64,000 bases of DNA from Mycolicibacterium komossense (GCF_025822605.1 NZ_JACKTY010000041.1:1-64000), one strand, 5' to 3'. Counted from the first letter of the stretch, positions 16,357-25,791 are shown. Notes: generated from the letters alone by a model not told the origin. A program made the numbers and translations.

Positions 16357-17236
16357 CGTGACGTTCGCCGGTCCATGCCTGACGGAGAGCGACTGGCTGA
16401 CCCGCGCCGAGGCGCACCGCCAGCGAGCCGAGCGTTTCGTCGCCCCGCACCGCCGGCGCGCAGCGATCGGCGAGCCCCATCCGGTCTGGGACTTCCTGTT
16501 CTCGTACTACAGCCTGCGGCCGCGGCAGCTGCTGCGGTGGAACCCCGGTTACGGCATCACCCTGTCCGGCGACCAGGCACAGGATTACCTCGGTCGGGCC
16601 GGATACATCGCGGTGCCCCACGGGGCGACGGTCGGCCCGGAGTATCTGCGCGACCGACGCGAGGCCGTGGAATTCGTCGCCCGACTGCTTGCCGCCACTG
16701 CGGCCAGGACGGCACAGCTGAACTGTTTCGGTTTGCACGAATGGGCGATGGTGTATCGCAGCGACCAGGTCCGCCACTCCCACGTCCCGTTGCGGCTCGG
16801 TCAGGCCGGCACCGACCGGGTGGTAGAGACCGCGTCACCGCTGCGGTGCACCCACTACGACGCGTTCCGGTTCTTCACCGCCGATGCCGCCCCCCGAAAC
16901 AGCATCCCGCTGACCCGCGAGACGCAGGTCGACCGGGAACAACCGGGTTGTTTGCACGCTTCGATGGATCTGTACAAGTGGTCTTACAAGCTGGGTCCGC
17001 TGCTCGATACCGACCTGGTGCTGGACTGTCTGGAACTGGCCGCCGACGCTCGCGAACTCGATATGCGGGCCAGCCCGTATGACCTCAGCGCTTACGGCTA
17101 CAGCCCGATCCGTGTCGAAGAGCCGTCGGGTCGGGCCGAGTATGTGCGTTGCCAGAGCGAGCTGGCGCAACGCGCGGCGCCACTGCGAGCTGCGCTACAG
17201 CGCCGGTGTGACCTGCTGCTGCGCGCCGCCGCGTGA
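16349..17236 (+). CDS. 3-methyladenine DNA glycosylase-annotated actinobacterial protein
   Basis: A 295-residue soluble protein of a family widespread in actinobacteria and commonly labelled 3-methyladenine DNA glycosylase. Visible conserved blocks are HPVWDFLFSYYSLRPRQLLRW, LNCFGLHEWAMVYR, and CLHASMDLYKWSYKLGPLL near ELDMRASPYDL. I see none of the helix-hairpin-helix glycosylase signatures (AlkA, Tag) or the AAG fold, so the label rests on transferred annotation and the real activity is open. GTG 16349 overlaps the preceding gene by eight bases, so it is in the CNNM transcription unit. The next gene, glcB, starts 55 bases on. Confidence 0.55.
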   Translation: MSDVTFAGPCLTESDWLTRAEAHRQRAERFVAPHRRRAAIGEPHPVWDFLFSYYSLRPRQLLRWNPGYGITLSGDQAQDYLGRAGYIAVPHGATVGPEYLRDRREAVEFVARLLAATAARTAQLNCFGLHEWAMVYRSDQVRHSHVPLRLGQAGTDRVVETASPLRCTHYDAFRFFTADAAPRNSIPLTRETQVDREQPGCLHASMDLYKWSYKLGPLLDTDLVLDCLELAADARELDMRASPYDLSAYGYSPIRVEEPSGRAEYVRCQSELAQRAAPLRAALQRRCDLLLRAAA

Positions 17237-17291
17237 CGGGGAGGCCCATTACCGGCGGGTACGATGGATGGATTGCCGGTGAGGAGGACAA

Positions 17292-19493
17292 ATGACTGAT
17301 CGTGTGACCGTGGGCAACCTCAGAGTCGCCAAGGTGCTGCACGACTTCGTGACCAACGAGGCGCTACCCGGGACCGGGATCGACCCGGACAGCTTCTGGG
17401 CGGGCGTCGACAAGGTGGTCACCGACCTGACTCCGCAGAACCAGGAACTACTGGCCCGCCGCGACGACCTGCAGGCCCAGCTCGACAAGTACCACCGGTT
17501 GCGGGCCATCGAGCCCCACGACCCGGAGGCGTATAAGGCCTTCCTCACCGAAATCGGTTATCTGCAGCCAGAACCCGAGGATTTCACCATCACCACCGCG
17601 GGGGTGGACCCGGAGATCACCTCGACGGCGGGACCGCAGCTCGTGGTGCCGGTGCTCAATGCCCGGTTCGCGCTGAACGCGTCGAACGCCCGCTGGGGTT
17701 CGCTGTATGACGCGCTTTACGGCACCGACGTCATCCCCGAGACCGACGGCGCCGAAAAGGGCGACAGGTACAACCGGGTGCGCGGCGACAAGGTGATCGC
17801 CTATGCGCGCAAGTTCCTCGACGACACGACGCCGTTGACGTCAGGTTCCTGGACCGAGGCCACCGGATTCACCGTCGATGACGGTCAACTGCTGATCACA
17901 CTCGGTGACGGGCTGTCCGCCGGGCTGGCCACACCGGAGCAGTTCGCCGGTTACCTGGGTGAGCCGACCGCGCTCACCTCGATCTTGTTGGTCAATCACG
18001 GCCTGCACATCGAAATCCTCATCGACCCCGACTCCATCGTCGGTTCGACCGATCAGGCCGGCGTCAAAGACGTCGTCCTGGAATCGGCCGTCACGACGAT
18101 CATGGACTTCGAGGACTCCGTGGCCGCGGTCGACGCCGAGGACAAGGTGCTCGGCTACCGAAACTGGCTCGGCCTCAACCGCGGCGATCTGAGCGAAGAG
18201 GTCAGCAAGGGCGGTAAGACCTTCACCCGAGTGCTCAACGCCGACCGCACCTACATCACCCCTGACGGCGGCGAACTGACGCTGCCCGGCCGCAGCCTGC
18301 TGTTCGTCCGCAACGTCGGGCACCTGATGACGAATGACGCCATCGTCGATGCCGAAGGAAACGAAATCCCCGAAGGCATTCAGGACGCTCTGTTCACCGG
18401 CCTGATCGCCATCCACGGGCTCAGAGACGACTCCGAGAACGATGGAGCCAACGGTCCATTCAAGAACAGCCGCACCGGCTCGGTTTACATCGTCAAGCCC
18501 AAGATGCACGGCCCCGACGAAGTGGCCTTCACCTGCGAGCTGTTCAGCCGCGTCGAGGATGTCCTCGGGCTGCCGCAGGCCACCCTCAAGGTCGGCATCA
18601 TGGACGAAGAGCGCCGGACGACGCTCAACCTCAAGGCCTCCATCAAGGCGGCCGCCGATCGCGTGGTGTTCATCAACACGGGCTTCCTGGACCGCACGGG
18701 CGACGAGATTCACACCTCGATGGAGGCCGGGCCGATGGTCCGCAAAGGCACGATGAAGTCCCAGCCGTGGATCAAGGCCTACGAGGATGCGAACGTCGAC
18801 GTCGGGCTGGCGGCCGGTTTGTCCGGCAGGGCCCAGATCGGCAAGGGCATGTGGGCGATGCCCGACCTGATGGCCGACATGATCGAGCAGAAGATCAGTC
18901 AGCCGAGGGCCGGCGCCACCACGGCGTGGGTGCCGTCCCCGACGGCCGCCACGCTGCACGCACTGCACTATCACGAGGTCGATGTGTTCGCGGTGCAGAA
19001 GGAGCTCGAGGGCCAGACCCGCACCACCATCGACGAGTTGCTGACGATCCCGCTGGCCGACTCCTCGCTGAAGTGGTCGTCGGAGGAGATCCATCAGGAG
19101 GTGGACAACAACTGTCAGTCCATCCTGGGCTATGTGGTGCGCTGGATCGACGCCGGCGTCGGCTGCTCCAAGGTGCCAGACATCCACGACATCGCGTTGA
19201 TGGAAGACCGTGCCACACTGCGAATCTCGAGCCAGCTGCTGGCAAACTGGTTGCGGCACGGCGTGATCACGGCCGAGGATGTCCGGGCGAGCCTGGAACG
19301 GATGGCCCCGGTTGTCGATCGGCAGAACGAGGGCGACCCCGCATATCGGCCGATGGCGCCGAATTTCGATGCGAGCATCGCGTTCGCTGCTGCGGAGGAG
19401 TTGATCCTCTCCGGTGCCGCACAGCCCAACGGTTACACGGAACCGATCCTGCATCGGCGGCGCCGCGAGTTCAAGGCGAGCCTCGCGGACTGA
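17292..19493 (+). CDS. glcB: malate synthase G
   Basis: Condenses glyoxylate with acetyl-CoA to malate, the second step of the glyoxylate shunt and the sink for glyoxylate from other routes. The 733-residue monomeric G-type enzyme is close to the M. tuberculosis length (741). Active-site features include the acidic pair in IMDFEDSVAAVDAEDK, the glyoxylate/Mg-binding region around PKMHGPDEVAFTCELF, and the C-terminal NNNCQSILGYVVRWID with the modifiable cysteine and the catalytic aspartate in MEDRATLRISSQ. ATG 17292 has a GAGGAGGAC ribosome site, and a TACGAT -10 candidate lies at 17260-17265. Confidence 0.98.
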   Translation: MTDRVTVGNLRVAKVLHDFVTNEALPGTGIDPDSFWAGVDKVVTDLTPQNQELLARRDDLQAQLDKYHRLRAIEPHDPEAYKAFLTEIGYLQPEPEDFTITTAGVDPEITSTAGPQLVVPVLNARFALNASNARWGSLYDALYGTDVIPETDGAEKGDRYNRVRGDKVIAYARKFLDDTTPLTSGSWTEATGFTVDDGQLLITLGDGLSAGLATPEQFAGYLGEPTALTSILLVNHGLHIEILIDPDSIVGSTDQAGVKDVVLESAVTTIMDFEDSVAAVDAEDKVLGYRNWLGLNRGDLSEEVSKGGKTFTRVLNADRTYITPDGGELTLPGRSLLFVRNVGHLMTNDAIVDAEGNEIPEGIQDALFTGLIAIHGLRDDSENDGANGPFKNSRTGSVYIVKPKMHGPDEVAFTCELFSRVEDVLGLPQATLKVGIMDEERRTTLNLKASIKAAADRVVFINTGFLDRTGDEIHTSMEAGPMVRKGTMKSQPWIKAYEDANVDVGLAAGLSGRAQIGKGMWAMPDLMADMIEQKISQPRAGATTAWVPSPTAATLHALHYHEVDVFAVQKELEGQTRTTIDELLTIPLADSSLKWSSEEIHQEVDNNCQSILGYVVRWIDAGVGCSKVPDIHDIALMEDRATLRISSQLLANWLRHGVITAEDVRASLERMAPVVDRQNEGDPAYRPMAPNFDASIAFAAAEELILSGAAQPNGYTEPILHRRRREFKASLAD

Positions 19494-19571
19494 CTACACT
19501 CGGCGCGGGGTCATAAGCGATGACGGCGCGACGGATCGGGTCGGCGAGAAAAGTCTAGGAGTGAACGAGGC

Positions 19572-21623
19572 GTGGGTAGACACAGCATTCCCGGGCCTGA
19601 CGACAGTGGCGACGAGCGCGCCGACCATCCCGGCGATGGCACCGACGGCTACACATCCGGCGAGTACGACGGTGATTACGCCGATGAGTACGACAGTGAC
19701 TACGAGGATGGCGATGACTACGCCGACGATCGCGAGGGCGCGGAGCACCACGCCGCGGGCGGTTACGACGTCGACGATCCACCGTCCGAAAGCCGTAAGT
19801 ACACCGACGACTACACGCGCGACTACACCGACGCCTTCGATGACCGCACCGCGGTAATCCCCGCCCAGGGGCCGTCGCCGCAGGCCTCCGGCGGGCATGT
19901 CAACACCGGCGAATGGACGGGCAGCCACCGCACCGTGGTTCAGGGCCGTCGCGGTGTCAGCATGGGCGTGATCGCCGCGCTGGTCACCGTCGTCGTGGTG
20001 GTGGCCGCGGTGATCCTGTGGCGCTTCTTCGGTGACGCCCTCACCGACCGGTCCAGGCAGGCTGCGGCCACCTGCCTCGATGGCAAATCCAATGTCGCCG
20101 TTCTCGCCGATCCGTCGATTGCCGAGCTGATCGGCCAGTCGGCCAAGACCTTCAACGAATCGGCGAAGCCGGTCGGCGACAAATGCCTGACCATCGAGGT
20201 CAAGGCGGCCGACTCCGATGCCGTCGTCGGCGGCCTGATCGGTACCTGGCCCGCAGACCTCGGCGAGAAGCCGGCCCTGTGGATACCGGGCAGCTCGGTA
20301 TCGGTGGCGCGACTACAGACCGCCGTCGATGCCAAGACGATCAGCGCCAGCAAGTCCCTGGTCACCTCGCCGGTGCTGCTGGCCATTCGACCGGAACTGA
20401 AAACCGCTCTGGATGCACAGAACTGGTCAACTCTGCCGGGCCTGCAGAACAATCCGACCGGTCTGGACGGGCTGAACCTGCCCGGCTGGGGTGACCTGCG
20501 GCTGGCCTTGCCGATGACCGGTGACAGCGATGCCGCCTACCTCGCGGCCGAGGCGGTCGCCGCCGCGTCGGCACCCGCCGGTGCACCTCCGGCGGCCGGC
20601 TCCACCGCCGTCAGCCAACTCGTTGCCGGGCAACCGAAGCTGGCGACCAACTCCACCGACGATGCGATGAACGCACTGCTGCAGGCAGACGATCCCGCGA
20701 CGGCTCCGGTGCACGCAGTCGTGACCACCGAACAGCAGCTATTCAGCCGGGCCGCCACCGTTCCCAACGCGAAGAGTGTCCTTTCCTCCTGGCTTCCGCC
20801 CGGGCCGGTCGCCGTCGCAGATTTCCCCGCCGTGTTGTTCGGCGGTGACTGGCTGGGCGAGGAGCAGGTCAGCGCGGCAAGCGAATTCGAGCGGTTCCTG
20901 CGTAAACCGGAGCAGCTCGCCACACTGGCCAAGGCCGGCTTCCGCACCGAGGGCGGGGGCGCGCCCCCGGCCAGTGATGTGACCAGCTTCGCTCCCCTGG
21001 GTGCGACGCTGTCGGTTGGCGACGACACCACCCGGGCCGCGCTCGCCAACGCCCTGTCCACCCCGGCGACCGGTCCCGCGACGACGATCATGCTGGACCG
21101 CTCGCTGAACATGGGGCCCATCGCGACGGCGTTGGACGCCAGGATCGCGGTCCTGCCGACGAATGCGGCGATCGGGCTGACCACGTTCGACGGCAGCTCG
21201 AGCACCACCCAGGTGGCACTGGGACCGCTCGGGGACGACATCGACGGCAAGCCCCGCAGCCAGGTACTGACATCGACATTGCAGGGGCTGACCTCCACCG
21301 GTGGCGCGGTGTCGTTCACGACGCTGCGCAACGTCTACGCCGAAGCCCTGACGAATTTCCGCCAGGGACAGAACAACTCGGTGCTGGTGATCACCTCGGG
21401 GCCCCACACCGACCAATCACTCGACGCGACGGGCCTTCAGGATCTGATCCGCCGGAGCGCCGACCCGGCCCGGCCCGTCGCCGTGGACGTGATCAACGTC
21501 GGCAACGATCCGGACCGGTCCACCTGGGAGTCGGTCGCGCAGATCAGCGGCGGCACCTACCAGAACGTGCCGGCCTCGGACTCGCCCGAGCTGGTGGCCG
21601 CCGTCAACTCTATGTTGAGCTAG
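19572..21623 (+). CDS. membrane-anchored VWA-domain protein (Rv1836c-like)
   Basis: A 683-residue protein: an acidic, Asp/Tyr-rich cytosolic N terminus (about 1-125), a single transmembrane helix at about 132-154 (VIAALVTVVVVVAAVILWRF), then an extracytoplasmic region shaped like a substrate-binding protein and a C-terminal von Willebrand A domain (about 500-683). The MIDAS is degenerate: the first motif reads LDRSLNMG instead of DxSxS, as in the M. tuberculosis homologue, so metal binding is doubtful. Function is unknown; the layout suggests a surface scaffold. GTG 19572 gives MGRHSIPGPDDSGDE, the family start, but its ribosome site is mediocre (AGGAG about 12 bases upstream). It ends convergent to gcvP. 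Confidence 0.85.
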   Translation: MGRHSIPGPDDSGDERADHPGDGTDGYTSGEYDGDYADEYDSDYEDGDDYADDREGAEHHAAGGYDVDDPPSESRKYTDDYTRDYTDAFDDRTAVIPAQGPSPQASGGHVNTGEWTGSHRTVVQGRRGVSMGVIAALVTVVVVVAAVILWRFFGDALTDRSRQAAATCLDGKSNVAVLADPSIAELIGQSAKTFNESAKPVGDKCLTIEVKAADSDAVVGGLIGTWPADLGEKPALWIPGSSVSVARLQTAVDAKTISASKSLVTSPVLLAIRPELKTALDAQNWSTLPGLQNNPTGLDGLNLPGWGDLRLALPMTGDSDAAYLAAEAVAAASAPAGAPPAAGSTAVSQLVAGQPKLATNSTDDAMNALLQADDPATAPVHAVVTTEQQLFSRAATVPNAKSVLSSWLPPGPVAVADFPAVLFGGDWLGEEQVSAASEFERFLRKPEQLATLAKAGFRTEGGGAPPASDVTSFAPLGATLSVGDDTTRAALANALSTPATGPATTIMLDRSLNMGPIATALDARIAVLPTNAAIGLTTFDGSSSTTQVALGPLGDDIDGKPRSQVLTSTLQGLTSTGGAVSFTTLRNVYAEALTNFRQGQNNSVLVITSGPHTDQSLDATGLQDLIRRSADPARPVAVDVINVGNDPDRSTWESVAQISGGTYQNVPASDSPELVAAVNSMLS

Positions 21624-21631
21624 CCCCCCAT

Positions 21632-21775
21632 CGCGCATCGGTCGTCAGGCGCGGCTCTGATTGCCTGACTCCTCAGCCCGGCTCGTCCCTCGCCGCGCAT
21701 CGGTCGTCAGGCGCGGCTCTGATTGCCTGACTCCTCAGCCCGGCTCGTCCCTCGCCGCGCATCGGTCGTCAGGCG
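21632..21775. repeat. 62-bp tandem repeat, 2.3 copies, between convergent genes
   Basis: A 62-base unit beginning CGCGCATCGGTCGTCAGGCG starts at 21632, 21694 and 21756. The first two copies are complete and look identical; the third is a 20-base start that overlaps the gcvP stop codon. Each full unit has an inverted repeat GTCAGGC...GCCTGAC (21644-21650/21663-21669 and 21706-21712/21725-21731), so the two hairpins may serve as a shared terminator for the converging VWA and gcvP genes. It looks like local slippage duplication starting at the gcvP 3' end. Confidence 0.9.
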
Positions 21776-24618
21776 AAGGCCTCCACTGGCGGGCACGAGC
21801 ACATCAGGTTGCGGTCACCGTAGGCACCGTCGATCCGGCGCACCGACGGCCAGACCTTGGGCCGGAACGCCTTGCCCAGCGGGTAGGCCGCTTCCTCGCG
21901 GGTGTAAGGATGGTTCCAGTCGTCGACCAGCAGGCACTCCGCGGTGTGCGGGGCGCCGCGCAGCGGGTTGTCGTCCACCGGCCACTGCCCTGAACCGACC
22001 TTGTCGATCTCGGACTTGATCGCGATCATCGCGTCGCAGAACGCGTCGACCTCGGTGATGCTCTCGCTCTCGGTCGGCTCGACCATCAATGTGCCCGCCA
22101 CCGGGAAACTCATCGTCGGTGCGTGGAAACCGTAGTCCGCCAGCCGTTTCGCGACGTCGTCGACAGTGACACCGGTGTCCTTGGTGATCCCTCGCAGATC
22201 GAGGATGCACTCGTGGGCGACCATGCCGTTCTCGCCGGTGTACAGCACCGGGTAGTACTCGTCGAGGCGTCGGGCGATGTAGTTGGCCGACGCGATGGCC
22301 GTCAATGTGGCGGCTCGCAGGCCGGCGGCACCCATCATCCGGATATAGGCCCAGGTGATCGGCAGAATCGAGGCCGACCCGTAGGGCGCCGACGACACCG
22401 GATGCCCGTGCGGCAGTTCGGCGGCGAGCGGATGCCCCGGCAGGAACGGCGCCAGGTGTGACCGCACCGCGACCGGGCCGACACCGGGGCCCCCGCCTCC
22501 GTGCGGGATGCAGAATGTCTTGTGCAGATTCAGGTGGCTGACGTCGCCGCCGAACTTGCCGGGCCGCGCAAGTCCCACCAGCGCGTTGAGGTTGGCACCG
22601 TCGACGTAGACCTGGCCGCCCGCATCGTGGACGGCCGCACAGATATCGGCGATGTCGTGCTCGTACACCCCGTGCGTCGACGGGTAGGTGATCATCAACG
22701 CCGACAACTTCTCCGCGTGCTCGGACACCTTGGCGCGCAGGTCGTCCAGATCGACGTCGCCATTTTCACGGCAGCCCACCACGACCACCCGCATACCCGC
22801 CAGGGCCGCCGACGCCGCGTTGGTGCCGTGCGCACTGGACGGGATCAGACAGACGTCGCGATGGGATTCGCCGCGCGCGGCGTGGTAGTCGGCGATCGCC
22901 AGCAGCCCCGCGTACTCACCCTGGGATCCGGCATTGGGCTGCAACGAGACTGCGTCGTAGCCGGTGAGCCCGACCAGCCAGCCCTCGACATCGGCGATCA
23001 GCTTGCGTAGCCCCGGGGTGTCCGCGGCGGGCGCGAACGGATGTTGACGGGAGAACTCCGGCCACGTCACCGATTCCATCTCGGCGACCGCGTTGAGCTT
23101 CATCGTGCACGAACCCAACGGGATCATCGTGCGATCGAGGGCCAAGTCCTTGTCGGACAGCATCCGCAGATACCTCATCATCGCTGTTTCGGTGCGATAT
23201 GTGGTGAAGGCGGGGTGGGTCAGGAAGGCGGAGCGCCGTGTCGCGATGTCGCAGCGTTCGGAGCTGACCGGCTCAGCAGCTCTCACCCCGAAGGCGTCCA
23301 GCACGGCCGCGACATGCGCGTCGGTGGTGGCCTCGTCACAGGCCACCGAGACGTGGTCGTCGTCCACACGCCACAGGTTGATGCCCTTGGCTTTGGCCGC
23401 GGCGATCACCTCGGCGGCGCGGCCGGGCACCCGGGCGAGCACGGTGTCGAAGTACGTGTCGTGGACCAGCGCATCGCCGAGTGCCGCAGCGATCTCCTCA
23501 GCCTGGCTGTGCACCCGGCGGGCGATCGCGGTAAGCCCTTGCGCGCCATGGTAACTCGCGTACATCGCGGCCATCACCGCCAGCAGCACCTGCGCGGTGC
23601 AGATATTGCTGGTCGCCTTGTCGCGACGGATGTGCTGTTCACGGGTCTGCAGCGAGAGCCGGTAGGCGGGCGAGCCGTCGCTGTCGACCGAGACTCCGAC
23701 GAGACGGCCCGGCAACTGCCGCGCCTGCTTGCTGTGCACAGCCAGGTAGCCGGCGTGCGGTCCGCCGAATCCCATTGGCACACCGAACCGTTGGGCGGTC
23801 CCGAAGGCGACGTCGGCGCCGATCTCCCCCGGCGGGGTGATCACCGTCAATGCCAGCAGATCCGCACCGACGGCCACCAGCGCACCGCGCTCGTGCGCCT
23901 GCTCGATCAGCGCCGACCAGTCGGTGACCCGTCCGCTGGCGCCGGGCAGCTGGGTGATGACGCCGAAGAAATCGCCTTCGGGCAGTCCGTCCCGCAGGTC
24001 CGCAGTGACGATCTCGATACCGAGCGGCTCGGCGCGAGTGGCCAGGACGGCCGCCGTCTGGGCGAACACGTCGGCATCCACCGCCAGCCGGTTCGCCGGG
24101 CCGCGCACTGCGCGGTGCATCAGCGTCATCGCCTCGGCGGCCGCGGTACCCTCGTCGAGCATCGACGCGTTGGCGATATCCAGGCCGGTCAGGTCGGCGA
24201 TCATCGTCTGGAAGTTCAGCAGCGCCTCGAGCCTGCCCTGGCTGATCTCGGGCTGATACGGCGTGTAGGCGGTGTACCAGGCCGGGTTCTCCAGCACATT
24301 GCGCAGGATCACCGGCGGCGTAAGGGTGTCGTAGTAGCCCTGCCCGATCATCGATACCGCAATGGTGTTGGTATCAGCCATCGCTCGTAGCTCGGCCAGC
24401 GCCTCGTGTTCGGTGGCGGCCGGCAGCAGCTCGTCCAGACCTGGGGCGATACCGTCGGCGTCGACGGCGTCGAGGATGCCTGCGGGAAGCGCCTTGGCGG
24501 CCAGTTCGTCAAGTGACGCGACACCGATGACGTCGAGCATCGTGGCGACGTCATCCGAGTCGGGACCGATGTGGCGGTCAGCGAAAGTGGAAACAGCGGC
24601 ACTACGAGCTTCAGGCAC
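21769..24618 (-). CDS. gcvP: glycine dehydrogenase (decarboxylating), P protein
   Basis: PLP-dependent P protein of the glycine cleavage system: decarboxylates glycine and transfers the aminomethyl group to the lipoyl arm of GcvH. It is 949 residues, the fused alpha-beta form. The PLP lysine is in SHLNLHKTFCIPHGGGGPG, and other conserved blocks are SMIGQGYYDTLTPPVILRN and MIPLGSCTMKLN. The frame is open to 24678, but GTG 24618 (VPEARSAAVSTFADRHIG) has AGGAG about 7 bases upstream and fits the family start, placing the region above it in the riboswitch leader. GcvH is encoded 3.2 kb upstream on the same strand; gcvT is not in the window. Confidence 0.98.
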   Translation of the reverse strand: MPEARSAAVSTFADRHIGPDSDDVATMLDVIGVASLDELAAKALPAGILDAVDADGIAPGLDELLPAATEHEALAELRAMADTNTIAVSMIGQGYYDTLTPPVILRNVLENPAWYTAYTPYQPEISQGRLEALLNFQTMIADLTGLDIANASMLDEGTAAAEAMTLMHRAVRGPANRLAVDADVFAQTAAVLATRAEPLGIEIVTADLRDGLPEGDFFGVITQLPGASGRVTDWSALIEQAHERGALVAVGADLLALTVITPPGEIGADVAFGTAQRFGVPMGFGGPHAGYLAVHSKQARQLPGRLVGVSVDSDGSPAYRLSLQTREQHIRRDKATSNICTAQVLLAVMAAMYASYHGAQGLTAIARRVHSQAEEIAAALGDALVHDTYFDTVLARVPGRAAEVIAAAKAKGINLWRVDDDHVSVACDEATTDAHVAAVLDAFGVRAAEPVSSERCDIATRRSAFLTHPAFTTYRTETAMMRYLRMLSDKDLALDRTMIPLGSCTMKLNAVAEMESVTWPEFSRQHPFAPAADTPGLRKLIADVEGWLVGLTGYDAVSLQPNAGSQGEYAGLLAIADYHAARGESHRDVCLIPSSAHGTNAASAALAGMRVVVVGCRENGDVDLDDLRAKVSEHAEKLSALMITYPSTHGVYEHDIADICAAVHDAGGQVYVDGANLNALVGLARPGKFGGDVSHLNLHKTFCIPHGGGGPGVGPVAVRSHLAPFLPGHPLAAELPHGHPVSSAPYGSASILPITWAYIRMMGAAGLRAATLTAIASANYIARRLDEYYPVLYTGENGMVAHECILDLRGITKDTGVTVDDVAKRLADYGFHAPTMSFPVAGTLMVEPTESESITEVDAFCDAMIAIKSEIDKVGSGQWPVDDNPLRGAPHTAECLLVDDWNHPYTREEAAYPLGKAFRPKVWPSVRRIDGAYGDRNLMCSCPPVEAFA

Positions 24619-24660
24619 TTGAGGACTCCTCGGCACGGCGGGGGCGGAACGTCTCGTTCC

Positions 24661-24892
24661 TCTCCCTCTGTCGTCCACCCGAAGAACCGGGCGCCTGAGA
24701 GATTCGGCGATCCGACGGCTAGTTGTCGGAGCTGCCTTTCCCCATGGGCGGGTGGACCCGGCGTTGAAAAATCCGAGCCACCGCTTTCCAGAGGCATCGT
24801 GGCCTGGCGCGGTCCGGGGGCCTGAGAGGTTGACGGAGAGGTGTTGCTCCTTCGGCGTCCGTGACTGGCGGTCACGGAACTCTCCCGCGGTA
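24661..24892 (-). promoter_or_regulatory. tandem glycine riboswitch
   Basis: On the minus strand the leader of gcvP contains two glycine aptamers in series. The first (about 24892-24790) reads GGGAGAGTTCCGTGA, GCCGAAGGAGCAA and CCTCTCAGGCCCCCGGACCG. The second (about 24775-24661) contains GGGGAAAGGCAGCTCC, GGATCGCCGAATCTCTCAGG and CGCCCGG. The CGCCGAAGGAGCAA and ACTCTCAGG-type cores are the class hallmarks. Glycine binding would switch on gcvP so that excess glycine is broken down, as for the M. tuberculosis gcvB leader. This leader accounts for almost all of the 306-base gene-free gap 24619-24924. Confidence 0.93.
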
Positions 24893-24924
24893 GGGCGATA
24901 CCCCTACAGCATAGCTTCTGGCGG

Positions 24925-25560
24925 TTAACCGATCTTGCGGTCGCGGTGCTTGCGGCGGGAGGCCAGTTCGTCTTCCGGAGTGGCGATCGACTCGCCGCCG
25001 TCGGCCCGCTCACCCGGGAAGTCCGCGATCGTTCCGGTCAGCTCACGCATGGCGCCGCTGACGGCGATGCCGAAGACGCCCTGACCGCCCTGCAGGAGGT
25101 CGACGACCTCTTCGGCAGACGTGCACTCGTAGACGGTGGTGCCATCCGAGAAGAGCGTGATGTTCGCGAGGTCCGAAACACCGCGGTGCCGGAGGTGATC
25201 GACCGCGACGCGGATGTTGTGCAGCGAGATCCCCGTGTCGAGGAGTCGCTTGACGATCTTGAGGACGAGGATGTCCTTGAAGGAGTACAGCCGCTGGCTG
25301 CCTGAGCCGGCGGCGCCGCGGATGGACGGCACGACCAGCGAGGTGCGCGCCCAGTAATCGAGCTGACGGTAGGTGATACCGGCGATCTGGCAGGCGCTCG
25401 GCCCGCGGTAACCGACCAGTTCGTCGGGAACGGAATCATCGGGGAACAGTCCGCCCTGCACGGGCTCCGTCACGGCCGCCTCCGAGTGTGAACTTCCCAG
25501 GGAACCTTCGTCACCTGTTGCGTCAAGTTCGAGCTGTTCTTGACGTGGCTGGTCACCCAC
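24925..25560 (-). CDS. resR: MerR-type regulator ResR (Rv1830 family)
   Basis: A 211-residue MerR-family transcription factor. The N-terminal 45 residues are acidic and low-complexity, followed by the winged-helix domain (GPSACQIAGITYRQLDYWAR, SGSQRLYSFKDILVLKIVKR) and a C-terminal region without the metal-binding cysteines of classical MerR. In M. tuberculosis its counterpart, ResR, controls growth and cell-envelope genes, and mutations alter antibiotic recovery. GTG 25560 is preceded by an AGAGGA ribosome site. It lies directly upstream of the gcvP riboswitch on the same strand, but with its own 231-base leader above it. Confidence 0.88.
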   Translation of the reverse strand: MGDQPRQEQLELDATGDEGSLGSSHSEAAVTEPVQGGLFPDDSVPDELVGYRGPSACQIAGITYRQLDYWARTSLVVPSIRGAAGSGSQRLYSFKDILVLKIVKRLLDTGISLHNIRVAVDHLRHRGVSDLANITLFSDGTTVYECTSAEEVVDLLQGGQGVFGIAVSGAMRELTGTIADFPGERADGGESIATPEDELASRRKHRDRKIG

Positions 25561-25791
25561 CCTGAATCCTCTCGCCGATCGGTCTGGTCACGGCGACCGT
25601 CACACAGCCGCCATGCCTGCCCGAGTGTCCCGAGCATACGCTTCCTGAGGGGCTCCTGATGCAAACCTGAGCCCCGTCTTCGTCCGCCAAGTATGGCCGC
25701 TTCGACGGCTCGTCACCGTAAACACCCGGGCGTGTCGAACGCTGACTACCAGTTGAGACGTATCCGTGATGTTCCGCGATAACGGTGAGTT

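Noticed and set aside
19414..19857. A 147-codon plus-strand Thr/Pro-rich frame overlapping the start of the VWA gene.
   Set aside because: It overlaps the end of glcB and the acidic N terminus of the VWA protein, and the composition (TTMTTPT repeats) is the shifted reading of GAC/TAC codons.
21632..21775. 62-bp tandem repeat considered as a CRISPR or an IS end.
   Set aside because: The units abut without unique spacers, and there are no transposase frames or terminal inverted repeats beyond a small internal hairpin.
23041..24390. A 449-codon plus-strand frame antisense to gcvP.
   Set aside because: gcvP has all catalytic blocks here; the antisense product is His/Gly/Arg-rich shadow coding.
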